Assembly (NCBI RefSeq): GCF_008642235.1
Contig: NZ_SJEV01000001.1
Coordinates: 1,302,001-1,366,000 of the forward strand
Length of the DNA: 64,000 bases
Direction of reading: 5' to 3'
From: Planctomonas psychrotolerans
Lineage (GTDB): Bacteria > Actinomycetota > Actinomycetes > Actinomycetales > Microbacteriaceae
How positions within the stretch are numbered: position 1 is the first letter of the stretch; every line of letters begins with the position of its first letter. A program made the position numbers and the translations under genes. The notes beneath the pieces are model-generated. The model did no database searches and had not been told where the DNA came from. It was given only the letters and a program-made list of their open reading frames with translations. Of this stretch, positions 18,032 through 26,654 are shown piece after piece.

Positions 18032-18817
18032 TCAGGCGTCGACCGGCGCCAGGGCGGCGGTGGCGATGCGGGTCCCGTCGTTCCCGCGGATCTCGACGGC
18101 GACCGCATCCTCCCGCAGTACCGCAGCATTGAGGCGGCAATCGATGGCGATGTCGGAGCCGAGCAGCGTTCCGGAGGAAAATTCACGGCCCTCCTCGTCG
18201 ATGACGATCACCGCGAACAGCCCGCCGGTGGGCAGCCCATCGGCGCGCAGCACCGTCTCGGTGCCCCAGGTGTGTGCGACCACGTCGCCCGCGATGTGCA
18301 CACCCGACGGTTCACCCACGAATTCCACCGTCTCGAGCGCGCCCAGTGTGCCGGGAGGGCCGTCGACCGGGGCGTCCTGCAGGGCCGCGAGGGCGACGCC
18401 GAGGCCCAGGCCGACCGCGACACAGGCGGCGGCTCCGGTGGTCAGGAGGAGTCGGCGGCGCGCGCCGTCGGTGCGGCGGACGCTGCCCGGGTGTTCGGTG
18501 CGAGACCTCCGCGGGATGCTCGTCGACCGGGACGTCGGCTGGCCGGCGGAATCCTGTTCCTGCCCAGGTTCCGCCGGGGAAGGGTCGTCCGCGATCCGGT
18601 CGATCCGATCCCGCAGGGCGTCGCTCGGCTGCTCCTCCCGCCAGGATCCCAGCCCGCGCACCTCGGCCGGCAGCCCGCCGAGCAGCATCAACTCGTCGTC
18701 GATGGTGGGGTCGCTCTCGCGAAGCGAGGCGAACTCGGCACGCTCGTCGGGGGTGAGGTCCTGAGCGAGCGCCGCGGCGATCAGTTCGGCGCGTCGATCG
18801 GGCGTCTGGTCAGTCAT
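18032..18817 (-). CDS. Anti-sigma factor (RskA-type)
   Basis: 261-aa protein with a cytoplasmic N-terminal domain (about residues 1-70, RskA/ASD-like), a single membrane helix (LLLTTGAAACVAVGLGLGVALA, about 120-141) and an extracellular C-terminal domain. The start ATG overlaps the sigma gene stop by 8 nt (ATGACTGA), which implies coupled expression. RskA-type proteins hold an ECF sigma factor at the membrane until proteolysis releases it. The sequence for the cytoplasmic sigma-binding motif is not distinctive, so the call rests on architecture and neighbour. Confidence 0.85.
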   Translation of the reverse strand: MTDQTPDRRAELIAAALAQDLTPDERAEFASLRESDPTIDDELMLLGGLPAEVRGLGSWREEQPSDALRDRIDRIADDPSPAEPGQEQDSAGQPTSRSTSIPRRSRTEHPGSVRRTDGARRRLLLTTGAAACVAVGLGLGVALAALQDAPVDGPPGTLGALETVEFVGEPSGVHIAGDVVAHTWGTETVLRADGLPTGGLFAVIVIDEEGREFSSGTLLGSDIAIDCRLNAAVLREDAVAVEIRGNDGTRIATAALAPVDA

Positions 18818-19319
18818 CGGTCGGATCCCCTTCATCGAGGTGAGTGCGGAGGGCACGGAGCGCGTAGAAGACTCGCGTGCGGAGGGTGGCGACGGGCACG
18901 CCGGAGGTGGCGGAGTATTCCGCGTAGCTGCACCCGGTGAGATGGATGGCGACGACCGCCTCTCGATGCTCCGCACTCAACCGCGCGAGCCCTTCTACGA
19001 TGTGCAGGCGCTCGAGCACGTCCGGACCGGAACCGGCCGGCTCCGCCACGTCACTCTGCGGGACGAGCCGGGGGGTTCGTTCCCGGGCGCGGAACACGTC
19101 GAGGATCACACGCCGCTCGATGGCGAAGAGCCACGTGCGCAGGCTGCCCCGGGACGGGTCGAAGTGCGCCCGCGAACGCCACGCCCGGAGGAAGGTCTCC
19201 TGCACGCAATCCTCCGCGAGACCGTGGTCCCTCAGTGCATTGACGGCGAAGCCGAGCAGGGCGCTCCCGTGCGCCTCGAAAGCGGCGCGCACATCCAGCC
19301 CCGGGTTCTGCGCGTTCAT
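18810..19319 (-). CDS. ECF-type RNA polymerase sigma factor
   Basis: Sigma factor of about 170 aa with region 2 (AEDCVQETFLRAWRSRAHFDPSRGSLRTWLFAI, shown here in part by residues around 40-70) and region 4 (EHREAVVAIHLTGCSYAEYSATSGVPVATLRTR). The start is unsure: ATG 19319 with GGAG upstream, or ATG 19361 or 19379. It belongs to the SigK-like group often paired with RskA. A promoter at 19404-19437 matches the one before the CHRD gene, suggesting autoregulation. Confidence 0.87.
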   Translation of the reverse strand: MNAQNPGLDVRAAFEAHGSALLGFAVNALRDHGLAEDCVQETFLRAWRSRAHFDPSRGSLRTWLFAIERRVILDVFRARERTPRLVPQSDVAEPAGSGPDVLERLHIVEGLARLSAEHREAVVAIHLTGCSYAEYSATSGVPVATLRTRVFYALRALRTHLDEGDPTDD

Positions 19320-19403
19320 CGGGCTCCGCTTCGGTGCTGGACGTGTCATGACGAACGTCATCGGCTTCTCTCTCAGCATATGGGGACCATTCCGGGGGCT
19401 TCA

Positions 19404-19437
19404 GGACATACGTCCGCCGCACGGCTTCCGTTCATCC
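19404..19437 (-). promoter_or_regulatory. ECF promoter of the sigma gene
   Basis: On the minus strand GGATGAAC (-35) and CGTATGTCC (-10) are separated by exactly 17 nt. The same pair, with one base changed in the -10 box, occurs on the plus strand before the CHRD gene. It points at the sigma gene, 25 nt from ATG 19379. Confidence 0.65.
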
Positions 19438-19496
19438 AGGCCGACAACCCGGGTGGCTTCACGTGTATGGCGAGCGCCGAAAAGTTTTTCCGACCG

Positions 19497-19530
19497 GGAT
19501 GAACGCGGGACGCGTCCGGTGCGTAAGTCC
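19497..19530 (+). promoter_or_regulatory. ECF promoter of the CHRD gene
   Basis: GGATGAAC, a 17-nt spacer, then CGTAAGTCC, ending 53 nt before the CHRD start codon. It is the plus-strand twin of the promoter facing the sigma gene, so the neighbouring ECF factor is the likely reader. Confidence 0.65.
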
Positions 19531-19583
19531 TGGGGAGAAGCAGCGTCCATCCCGGAAGCCGCCCGTCGAGAGGCAGAGGAACC

Positions 19584-20303
19584 ATGTCGAAGAACCACCT
19601 CATCCGTACCCTGACCGTAGGAGGGGCCACCGCTGCCGCCTTCACCCTGTTCGCTGCGGCACCGGCATCCGCCGAGACCCAGGTGCAGGAGCCCGAGACC
19701 TTCACCAGCGCCTTCACCGTCATGGCGAGCCCGGACGAGGTCGTGAACTCCGATGGCGTTCTCACCCCCGGGCAACCGGGAGCGATGGGGCAGTTCGACT
19801 TCCGCATCAACTCCGACGAGGAGATCATCTGCTACGACATCACCCTCACCGGAGTGACCGGCGACTACCAGAGCCCGGCGAAGACCGCCACGCACATCCA
19901 CGAGGCCGCGGCCGGCCAGTCCGGGCCGCCGCGCATCGCGTTCCCCAACCCGGTCGATGACGGAACCGGCACCCGTACGAGCAGCGGATGCCTGCAGGGA
20001 CCCTTCACCACGGGCGTGACCAGCCCGGCGGGTTCCGACACCGGCGAGGGCTTCTCGCTCGCGCAGATCGAGGCGAACCCGGCCGGATTCGTGGGTGATG
20101 CGCACACCGTCGAGTTCGTCGCGGGCGCGGTTCGTGGTCAGCTGTCCCAGGTCCCGGTCGGCGGCGTCGACACCGGCGCCGGTGGACTCGCCGCGACCGG
20201 CACCGGTTCCGAGGTGTCCGGTGTGCTCGGAGCGGGAGCGCTCGCCGCTGCCGGAGCTGCGGGTGTCGTGCTGCTGCGCCGCCGCCGCGTGGAGGAGTCC
20301 TGA
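19584..20303 (+). CDS. CHRD-domain protein with cell-wall sorting signal
   Basis: Exported protein of 239 aa. There is a signal peptide (residues about 1-30, ending ASAE), a CHRD domain with THIHEAAAGQSGPPRI, and a C-terminal signal LAATG (202-206) followed by a hydrophobic stretch and RRRR. The LAxTG form resembles that recognised by class E sortases, though a class F sortase follows. It is preceded by a strong site GAGAGGCAGAGGAACC. The paired ECF promoter upstream suggests control by the adjacent sigma factor. The function of CHRD domains is unknown. Confidence 0.85.
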   Translation: MSKNHLIRTLTVGGATAAAFTLFAAAPASAETQVQEPETFTSAFTVMASPDEVVNSDGVLTPGQPGAMGQFDFRINSDEEIICYDITLTGVTGDYQSPAKTATHIHEAAAGQSGPPRIAFPNPVDDGTGTRTSSGCLQGPFTTGVTSPAGSDTGEGFSLAQIEANPAGFVGDAHTVEFVAGAVRGQLSQVPVGGVDTGAGGLAATGTGSEVSGVLGAGALAAAGAAGVVLLRRRRVEES

Positions 20304-20338
20304 TCCAGTCGATCCGGAGGGAAGCGGGTGCGCCGTTC

Positions 20339-21016
20339 GTGCGGCGCACCCGCGCACTCGGCGTGCCGGCTCTCGCGGCCGTGCTCACCGCCCTCGGCCT
20401 GTTGACCGGGTGCGCACCGACGGCCGAGTCGACGGCGGAGTCGACGCGGACGCCGACGGAGGCGGCGGCGACCGGAGCGGCACCGCCGACTCCGCACCCC
20501 CCGACGACCACGGAGAGCGCACCGCAGGCTGCCGCACCCGCCGCCACTCCCGGCGTCGCGATCGCCGGCGAGGGCACCCCGCCGACGCGGGTGTCGATTC
20601 CCGCCATCGATCTAGCGGAGCCGCTTCTCGACCTCGGCATCGACGACTCGGGTCGGATGGAGGTCCCCGTCGATTTCTCCACCGTCGGGTGGTTCACCGG
20701 CGGGGGCATGCCGGGTGGCCGAGGTCCCACGGTGATCGCGGCCCACGTCGACTCGCTCACCGGTCCGGCCGCATTCGCCCGGCTGCACGAGCTGACCGTC
20801 GGCGCCGAGGTCGCCGTCACGACCGTCGACGGCGCGGTGCTCCGGTACAGCGTGACCGAGGTGGCCGACTTCGCGAAAGCGGAGTTCCCCACGGCGCGGG
20901 TCTTCGGCGCCACGCCGACCGACGAGCTGCGCCTCATCACCTGCGGCGGATACTTCGACGCGGGCGTCGGGCACTACCGGGACAACCGGGTCGTGTTCGC
21001 GGTGCCCGTAGCGTGA
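20339..21016 (+). CDS. Class F sortase
   Basis: Transpeptidase of 225 aa. After an N-terminal membrane-anchoring/lipoprotein-like segment (LTALGLLTGC, about residues 16-25) and a Ser/Thr/Pro-rich linker comes the sortase barrel, with His in VIAAHVDS, Cys in RLITCGG and Arg in YRDNRVV. GTG 20339 begins the frame; the AGGAGGG-like site upstream is rather distant, so translation may be coupled to the CHRD gene 35 nt before. It probably attaches the CHRD protein to the cell wall. Confidence 0.88.
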   Translation: MRRTRALGVPALAAVLTALGLLTGCAPTAESTAESTRTPTEAAATGAAPPTPHPPTTTESAPQAAAPAATPGVAIAGEGTPPTRVSIPAIDLAEPLLDLGIDDSGRMEVPVDFSTVGWFTGGGMPGGRGPTVIAAHVDSLTGPAAFARLHELTVGAEVAVTTVDGAVLRYSVTEVADFAKAEFPTARVFGATPTDELRLITCGGYFDAGVGHYRDNRVVFAVPVA

Positions 21017-21101
21017 GGCGCTTCCCGTCTGCCGGTGGCCGAGCGTGCACCCGGTGCTCCCGCTCACCGCATCCTCGCCGGGGAGTGAATAGATTGGATG
21101 T

Positions 21102-22106
21102 ATGGAATTTCGATACCTCGGTAACAGCGGATTCAAGATCTCGGAGATCACCTACGGCAACTGGCTGACCCACGGGTCGCAGGTCGAGAACGACACGGCC
21201 ACGGCATGCGTGCGGGCCGCCCTCGACGCCGGCATCAGCACGTTCGACACCGCCGACGTGTACGCGAACACCGCAGCGGAGACGGTGCTGGGCGAGGCCC
21301 TCAAGGGTGAGCGCCGCCAGTCGCTGGAGATCTTCACCAAGGTGTTCGGTCCGACCGGGCCCAAGGGCCACAACGACACCGGTCTGTCCCGCAAACACAT
21401 CATGGAGTCCATCGACGGGTCGCTGGAGCGCCTGCAGACCGACTACGTCGACCTGTACCGGGCTCACCGCTACGACTTCGAGACGCCGCTCGAGGAGACG
21501 ATGCAGGCGTTCGCCGACGTCGTGCGCTCGGGCAAGGCTCTGTACATCGGCGTCAGCGAGTGGACCGCGGAGCAGTTGCGCGCCGGGCACGCGCTCTCGA
21601 AGGAGCTGGGTTTCCAGCTCATCTCGAACCAGCCGCAGTACTCGATGCTGTGGCGCGTGATCGAGTCCGACGTGGTGCCCGCATCGGAGGAGCTCGGTGT
21701 CTCGCAGATCGTCTGGTCGCCCATCGCCCAGGGCGTGCTCACCGGCAAGTACAAGCCGGGTCAGGAGCTCCCCGCGGGCACGCGTGCCACCGACGACAAG
21801 GGCGGCGCGGACATGATCAAGCGCTGGATGTCGGACGAGTACCTCACGGGCGTGCAGAAGCTCCAGCCGATCGCCGATGAGGTGGGCCTCGACATGGCTC
21901 AGCTCGCCATCGCCTGGGTGCTGCAGAACGAGAACGTGGCATCCGCGATCATCGGCGCCTCGCGGCCCGAGCAGGTCGCCTCGAATGTGGCGGCGGCCGG
22001 CGTGAAGCTCGACGCGGAGATCCTGTCGAAGATCGACGACGCGATCGGGGACCTCGCCGAGCGCGACCCGTCGAAGACCACCTCGCCACCCAAACGCGAG
22101 GCGTAA
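21102..22106 (+). CDS. Aldo/keto reductase
   Basis: NADPH-dependent oxidoreductase with the (beta/alpha)8 barrel, 334 aa. The tetrad is in FDTADVY (Asp, Tyr), FTKVF (Lys) and YRAHR (His). It resembles the YghZ and potassium-channel beta-subunit group. TAGATT ends 6 nt before ATG 21102 with no ribosome-binding site, suggesting a leaderless mRNA. It ends in front of a long hairpin. Confidence 0.87.
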   Translation: MEFRYLGNSGFKISEITYGNWLTHGSQVENDTATACVRAALDAGISTFDTADVYANTAAETVLGEALKGERRQSLEIFTKVFGPTGPKGHNDTGLSRKHIMESIDGSLERLQTDYVDLYRAHRYDFETPLEETMQAFADVVRSGKALYIGVSEWTAEQLRAGHALSKELGFQLISNQPQYSMLWRVIESDVVPASEELGVSQIVWSPIAQGVLTGKYKPGQELPAGTRATDDKGGADMIKRWMSDEYLTGVQKLQPIADEVGLDMAQLAIAWVLQNENVASAIIGASRPEQVASNVAAAGVKLDAEILSKIDDAIGDLAERDPSKTTSPPKREA

Positions 22107-22122
22107 TCGGCACCGTTCCGCC

Positions 22123-22181
22123 CGACGTGCCCGGTTTCTCGCTGCTCATCCTTCGATCGAGCAGCGGAACCGGGCACGTCG
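22123..22181. terminator. Long hairpin between convergent genes
   Basis: A 25-nt left arm (22123-22147) and 23-nt right arm (22159-22181) pair nearly throughout around an 11-nt loop. The pairing breaks only near the CTCG/GGAA part. It separates the aldo/keto reductase from the convergent hydrolase and could terminate both. Confidence 0.65.
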
Positions 22182-22205
22182 TCGTGGAAGCGGGTGATCC
22201 GATGG

Positions 22206-22853
22206 TCAATCCAGCAAATGGCTGCCGAGGAAGGACGCGGATCGGCTGAATGCGAGGGCCGCCGCGGCGGAGTTCACCTTCGACGGGATGCTCGCGTTCG
22301 CGAAGGAGTGGACGGTGCCCGGGTACTGGTACGGGGTGACCGGGGTGCCGTGCTCCTTCAGATGCCCGATGAACGACTCGGGGTCCTCGCCCTCGCCCCA
22401 CTCGTCCTCCTCGGCGAAGTGCAGCTGCACCGGGCAGGGGATGACACCGTGCTCGTCGGGTCCCACTGTCGCGTAGTAGGCGACGACGGCGTCCACCGTT
22501 CCGGCCTGAGCCTCCAGCAGGGCGAGCCAGCCGCCCATCGAGAAGCCGATGATGCCCACGCGTTCGGCGCCCGCATCCCGCGCGGCCGCGATGCTCTCGG
22601 CCAGGGTGGCGAGGGCGAACGCCAGGTCGACGTCGGCCATGAGTTCCTCCGCGGAGTCCTCGTCCGCGGTGGCCCGCCCTTCGTAAAGATCGGGGACGAG
22701 CACGAAGAAGCCGGTGTGCACGAGCGCGTTCGCGTAGGAATCGAGCCACGGGAGGCGGCCGTACCAGTCGTGCACCACGATCACTGCCGGGCGGCCACGC
22801 CGGCCGTACTCGAGCGGAACCCCGGGAGAGGGGATGTCAACGATGCTGCCCAT
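22206..22853 (-). CDS. Dienelactone hydrolase-family protein
   Basis: Alpha/beta hydrolase of 215 aa. The nucleophile elbow is GFSMGG, with Ser where dienelactone hydrolases have Cys; the acid lies in the AEEDEW stretch and the histidine in GTVHSFAN. Its start MGSIVDIP is preceded by a weak GGATGTC. The Ser nucleophile suggests an esterase role, but the substrate is unknown. It is convergent with the aldo/keto reductase. Confidence 0.82.
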   Translation of the reverse strand: MGSIVDIPSPGVPLEYGRRGRPAVIVVHDWYGRLPWLDSYANALVHTGFFVLVPDLYEGRATADEDSAEELMADVDLAFALATLAESIAAARDAGAERVGIIGFSMGGWLALLEAQAGTVDAVVAYYATVGPDEHGVIPCPVQLHFAEEDEWGEGEDPESFIGHLKEHGTPVTPYQYPGTVHSFANASIPSKVNSAAAALAFSRSASFLGSHLLD

Positions 22854-22903
22854 GACATCCTTTCCGAGGCGATGGCAGTACCGACACTAGCCGAGCAGAC
22901 CGG

Positions 22904-23269
22904 TCAGGCGGCCTCGTCGAGCACGCTGTCGCGGTACACGGTGACGCCGCCGAGCACGGGAACCGTCGCGTCCTCCGGTATGCCGTCGCTCCGTCCGTCA
23001 CAGCTGCGGAGGAAGTCGATGTGCTCCGCCACCGCCAGGAGCAGGGCGTCGGCGACGATACCGTCGCGCCGGGCGTCGGCAGCGTAGTCAGCCAGATTGG
23101 TGAACACGAGCTCACCCGTCGGCACGTACCGCACCGTGATGCTCTCCCAGAACGGATCACTCAGCGCAATGGTGAGCAGGTGGCGGACCACATCGGCTCG
23201 GGCAGCGCGGATGCGGTGGTCGAGGGGTGCCTCGGGGTCCCGCCAGTCGTGGCGTGCGATGTCATTCAT
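22904..23269 (-). CDS. Hypothetical protein
   Basis: Unrecognised soluble protein of 121 aa, acidic, without signal peptide or membrane segment. Readable parts include DHRIRAARADVVRHLLTIAL and the ADALLLAVAEHIDFL helix. ATG 23269 has CGGAGCACG upstream; the frame is open to 23308. It lies upstream of the hydrolase gene on the same strand, 50 nt apart. Codon use is like its neighbours. Confidence 0.6.
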   Translation of the reverse strand: MNDIARHDWRDPEAPLDHRIRAARADVVRHLLTIALSDPFWESITVRYVPTGELVFTNLADYAADARRDGIVADALLLAVAEHIDFLRSCDGRSDGIPEDATVPVLGGVTVYRDSVLDEAA

Positions 23270-23528
23270 GGTGTCGTGCTCCGGTTCTCTCTGCGGGGAG
23301 CGCGACACTGCGCGGAATAGCGCTCAGTTCACCAGATCTCGCCGGTTCTTTCTCGGGATGGACAAGTCGGCGTGTCCGTGCAAGCGTCGAACGGCTTCGC
23401 GTGGACGCCGGAACGGCGTCGTGTCGAGCACGCGATCCCGACGGGCGCCCGCTACCACGCTCCGGCGACGAGGGGAACCCCGCTGCACACGGGAGCACGG
23501 GAGCCGCCCGCAGCCTACGATCGGACCC

Positions 23529-23771
23529 ATGTTCCTCCTCTTCGGCACCCGCGCCGGTGAAACCGTGCTCACGATGGTGGTGTTCGTCTGCAGCAACTGC
23601 GGGGTCTCCGCAGCCCAGCGCGTGTTCAAGCGGGTGACCCGGGTGACGCTCTTCTTCGTGCCGCTGTTCCCGGTATCGACGAGCCACTGGAACGAGTGCT
23701 CGAACTGCGGGCTGACGACGCAGCTGACCAAGCCGCAGGTCGACAACGCGCTCGCCTGGTCGCCTTCCTGA
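23529..23771 (+). CDS. Zinc-ribbon domain protein
   Basis: 80-aa protein with two CSNCG pairs (near residues 21-25 and 57-61) that together form a zinc ribbon, and a hydrophobic stretch VTLFFVPLFPV between. It matches small zinc-ribbon proteins common in Actinomycetota. TACGAT ends 7 nt before the ATG, suggesting a leaderless transcript. Function unknown. Confidence 0.78.
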   Translation: MFLLFGTRAGETVLTMVVFVCSNCGVSAAQRVFKRVTRVTLFFVPLFPVSTSHWNECSNCGLTTQLTKPQVDNALAWSPS

Positions 23772-23849
23772 GCCGATGCTCGACTCGTCCAACCAGGCGA
23801 TAATGAGGTTGACTCATCATTTTCGGAGGAGGATGATTCCCCTGGCAAC

Positions 23850-24104
23850 GTTCCGGCCGCGTCCCCGGCCCTGCCCGACAGCGGCGAACTGCTCCGAGTG
23901 AATCGCGATGGGAGCTTCGAGGTCGTGGTCGAGGGGTTGGATCGGCCGACGTCGCTCGATTTCCTCGGTCGCACTGCACTCATCGTCACCCAGAACGGGG
24001 AGGTGTGGAAGGTGGATCACTATGCGAAGGCCTCCGCTCCCCACGGTGATTACGCACAGGCCGGGGGCGGCTCGCATGATCGAGGGGGCTGCCGGGGTCG
24101 GTAG
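23850..24104 (+). pseudogene. ScyD/ScyE-like protein remnant
   Basis: The frame reads LPDSGELLRVNRDGSF and then GLDRPTSLDFLGRTAL, ending NGEVWKVD. This is what the C-terminal end of ScyD/ScyE-type beta-propeller proteins looks like. Only this end is present, without signal peptide or upstream blades, and after VWKVD the frame runs on into arginine- and glycine-rich sequence. I read it as a gene remnant. A palindrome ATGAGGTTGACTCAT (23803-23817) lies just upstream. Confidence 0.5.
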
Positions 24105-24127
24105 GTCGGGCGCCGGCACCGCGGACG

Positions 24128-24153
24128 GGTCCCGGGGCCGCCGCCCGGGGACC
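24128..24153. terminator. Hairpin beside nhaA
   Basis: GGTCCCGGGG (24128-24137) and CCCGGGGACC (24144-24153) pair at 9 of 10 positions. It lies 11 nt past the nhaA stop on the minus strand. Confidence 0.5.
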
Positions 24154-24163
24154 GCAGACCGCG

Positions 24164-25528
24164 TCAGACGGTGTCGCCGCCGGAGCGGCCCGCGGCCTCG
24201 TCCTGCTGGTAGACGTCGGGCACGCCATCGAGGTCGCTGTCGACCCGCTCCTGCTCCTCGATGCTGCGGTACCGCTTGTTGCGGGCGCGCAGGATGATCG
24301 ACGCGAGGAACGCCGCGAGCAGCGACGCGGAGAGGATGCCCACCTTGGCGTGGTCGTTGTGCGCGCTCTCGAGGCCGAAGCTGAGGTCCGCGATGAGGAG
24401 CGACACGGTGAAGCCGATGCCGGCGAGGAGGGCCACCCCGATGAGGTCCACCCAGCGCAGGGCCGGGTCGAGGCGCACGCGCGTCAGCTTGGTGAGCAGC
24501 CAGGTGGTGCCGACGATGCCGATCGGCTTGCCGAGCACGAGGCCGACGGCGATGCCGATCAGCACCGGGTCGGTGAGCGAGGAGACGAAGCCGTCCCAGC
24601 CGCCCACCGCCACGCCGGCGGAGAAGAAGGCGAACACCGGCACGGCGAACCCGGCCGAGAGCGGCCGGAAGCGGTGCTCGAACAGCTCCGACAGTCCCGG
24701 TCCCGCCGTCGGACCCCCGCTCGCCTTGCTGCGGATGACGGGGATCGCGAAGCCCAGCAGCACACCCGCGACGGTGGCGTGGATGCCGCCGGCGTGCACG
24801 AGCGCCCACACCACGAAGCCGATCGGCAGCAGGATGAACCACGCGGCCGCCGGCTTCAGGCCGAAGAACCGCCGGTACTTCTGGGCCAGTGCCGTGTAGA
24901 GCGCGAGGGGGATGAGCGCGAGCAGCAGCGGCACGAAGTCGAGGTCGGTTGAGTAGAAGATGGCGATGATCGAGATGGCGATGAGATCATCGACCACGGC
25001 CAGGGTGAGCAGGAAGATGCGAAGCGCGCTCGGCAGGTGCGATCCCACGATGGCGAGCACGGCCACGGCGAAGGCGATATCGGTGGCGGTCGGGATCGCC
25101 CAGCCGCGAAGGGTCTCGGGGCTGGTCATGTTGATGACCGCGTAGAAGACCGCGGGGACGATGACTCCGCCGATTGCGGCGGCCACCGGCACGACTGCGC
25201 GGCTGGGGTTGCGGAGGTCGCCGGCGACGAACTCCCGCTTGAGCTCGAGGCCGACGAGGAAGAAGAAGATGGCGAGCAGGCCGTCCGCGGCCCAGGCGCC
25301 GAGACTGAGCTCGAGGTGCCACGGCTCGTAGCCCACCCGGAAGTCCCGGAGCGCGAAGTAGCTGTCGGCGAAGGGCGAGTTCGCCCAGAGGAGGGCGATG
25401 GCGGCCGCGATGACGAGCAGGATGCCGCCGACAGTCTCCTTGCGGAGGATCTCGCCGATCCGGAGTGCTTCTGAATAGGTGCCCCGCGAGGGCAATCCGG
25501 ACGATCGGACAGGCTTATCTTCGGCCAT
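24164..25528 (-). CDS. nhaA: Na+/H+ antiporter NhaA
   Basis: Electrogenic sodium/proton antiporter, 454 aa. The conserved aspartate pair lies at residues 180-181 (AVVDDLIAI), and the [10 protein letters not shown] and [11 protein letters not shown] stretches are typical. ATG 25528 follows AGCAGGAGCCCCC; the frame is open to 25621. It has an unusual hydrophilic tail, [12 protein letters not shown] (about 430-441), which matches the calcium-binding thrombospondin type 3 pattern. It helps the cell expel sodium at alkaline pH. Confidence 0.92.
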   Translation of the reverse strand: MAEDKPVRSSGLPSRGTYSEALRIGEILRKETVGGILLVIAAAIALLWANSPFADSYFALRDFRVGYEPWHLELSLGAWAADGLLAIFFFLVGLELKREFVAGDLRNPSRAVVPVAAAIGGVIVPAVFYAVINMTSPETLRGWAIPTATDIAFAVAVLAIVGSHLPSALRIFLLTLAVVDDLIAISIIAIFYSTDLDFVPLLLALIPLALYTALAQKYRRFFGLKPAAAWFILLPIGFVVWALVHAGGIHATVAGVLLGFAIPVIRSKASGGPTAGPGLSELFEHRFRPLSAGFAVPVFAFFSAGVAVGGWDGFVSSLTDPVLIGIAVGLVLGKPIGIVGTTWLLTKLTRVRLDPALRWVDLIGVALLAGIGFTVSLLIADLSFGLESAHNDHAKVGILSASLLAAFLASIILRARNKRYRSIEEQERVDSDLDGVPDVYQQDEAAGRSGGDTV

Positions 25529-25675
25529 GGGGGCTCCTGCTGGTTTTTGGGTCGATGAACGCTCTGCCGACCAGACTTCCCGGCTCACCTGCTCCCACTG
25601 TAGTCGCGGCCGGTCGTCCAACCGATGTGAGACGTGATCACCCGTGCCCGCCGGCCGGTCTGTACGCTCGAACGT

Positions 25676-26509
25676 ATGACGAATTCAGTTCCCTCTCTTC
25701 CTCTGAACTCCGGCACCACGATCCCCCAGCTCGGCTTCGGCGTGTTCCTCGTCGACCCCGACGACACCCAGCGCGTCGTCGAGGACGCCCTGTCGGTGGG
25801 CTACCGGCACATCGACACCGCCACCGGCTACAACAACGAGACCCAGGTGGGTGCCGCCATCCGCGCGTCGGGCATCCCGCGCGAGGAGATCTTCCTCACC
25901 ACCAAGCTGCGCAACGACCACCACAAGGAGCGGGATGTGGAGGGGGCCTTCGCCCGCAGCCTCGACATGCTCGGCGTCGACTACCTCGACCTCTACCTGA
26001 TCCACTGGCCGATGCCCGCCAACGGCTTCTTCGTCGACACGTGGCGCACGTTCGAGACCTTCGCCGCGGATGGTCGCGCGAAGGCGATCGGAGTGAGCAA
26101 CTTCCTCGTGCCGCACCTCGAGACCCTGCTCGCCGAGACCGATGTCGTGCCCGCCGTGAACCAGGTGGAACTCCACCCGATCTTCCAGCAGCGCGAACTC
26201 AAGGAGTTCCAGGCGCAGCACGGCATCCAGACGGAGGCGTGGGGCCCGCTCGGGCAGGGCAAGTACGACCTGTTCGGCATGTCGGCGATCCAGGATGCCG
26301 CGAAGGCGCACGACGTGCAGCCCGCGCAGGTGGTGCTGCGGTGGCACCTGCAGACCGGCAACATCGTCATCCCGAAGTCGAACTCGCGCGACCGCATGGC
26401 GCAGAACTTCGACGTCTTCGGCTTCGAGCTGAGCGGCGACGAGATGGCGGCCATCGACGCTCTCGATGAGAACCGACGCGTGGGCGGCAACCCGCTCGAG
26501 GTCAACTAG
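25676..26509 (+). CDS. Aldo/keto reductase (2,5-diketogluconate reductase type)
   Basis: 277-aa aldo/keto reductase, AKR5-like. Signature blocks are [14 protein letters not shown] (Asp, Tyr), LTTKLR (Lys) and LIHWP (His), with the C-terminal [18 protein letters not shown] ends 7 nt before the ATG, pointing to a leaderless mRNA. It is divergent from nhaA. It is unrelated in detail to the other reductase at 21.1 kb. Confidence 0.88.
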   Translation: MTNSVPSLPLNSGTTIPQLGFGVFLVDPDDTQRVVEDALSVGYRHIDTATGYNNETQVGAAIRASGIPREEIFLTTKLRNDHHKERDVEGAFARSLDMLGVDYLDLYLIHWPMPANGFFVDTWRTFETFAADGRAKAIGVSNFLVPHLETLLAETDVVPAVNQVELHPIFQQRELKEFQAQHGIQTEAWGPLGQGKYDLFGMSAIQDAAKAHDVQPAQVVLRWHLQTGNIVIPKSNSRDRMAQNFDVFGFELSGDEMAAIDALDENRRVGGNPLEVN

Positions 26510-26536
26510 CCGTACGCGCCGGGCGCGAGCCCGACC

Positions 26537-26577
26537 GGGGACGCATCGACGGGCGGAACCGCCGTCGCTGCGTCCCC
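26537..26577. terminator. Hairpin between convergent genes
   Basis: A stem of about 19 bp with few mismatches: the left arm begins GGGGACGCATCGACGG and the right arm ends CCGTCGCTGCGTCCCC, with a short loop. It is 28 nt after the reductase stop. Confidence 0.65.
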
Positions 26578-26654
26578 GCGCTGCGTCAGCAGTTCAGCCG
26601 CGCGTGTTAATGCGAGTGCGGGTGCGGTCGCCGGCCCGCTTCTCCTCGCCCGGA

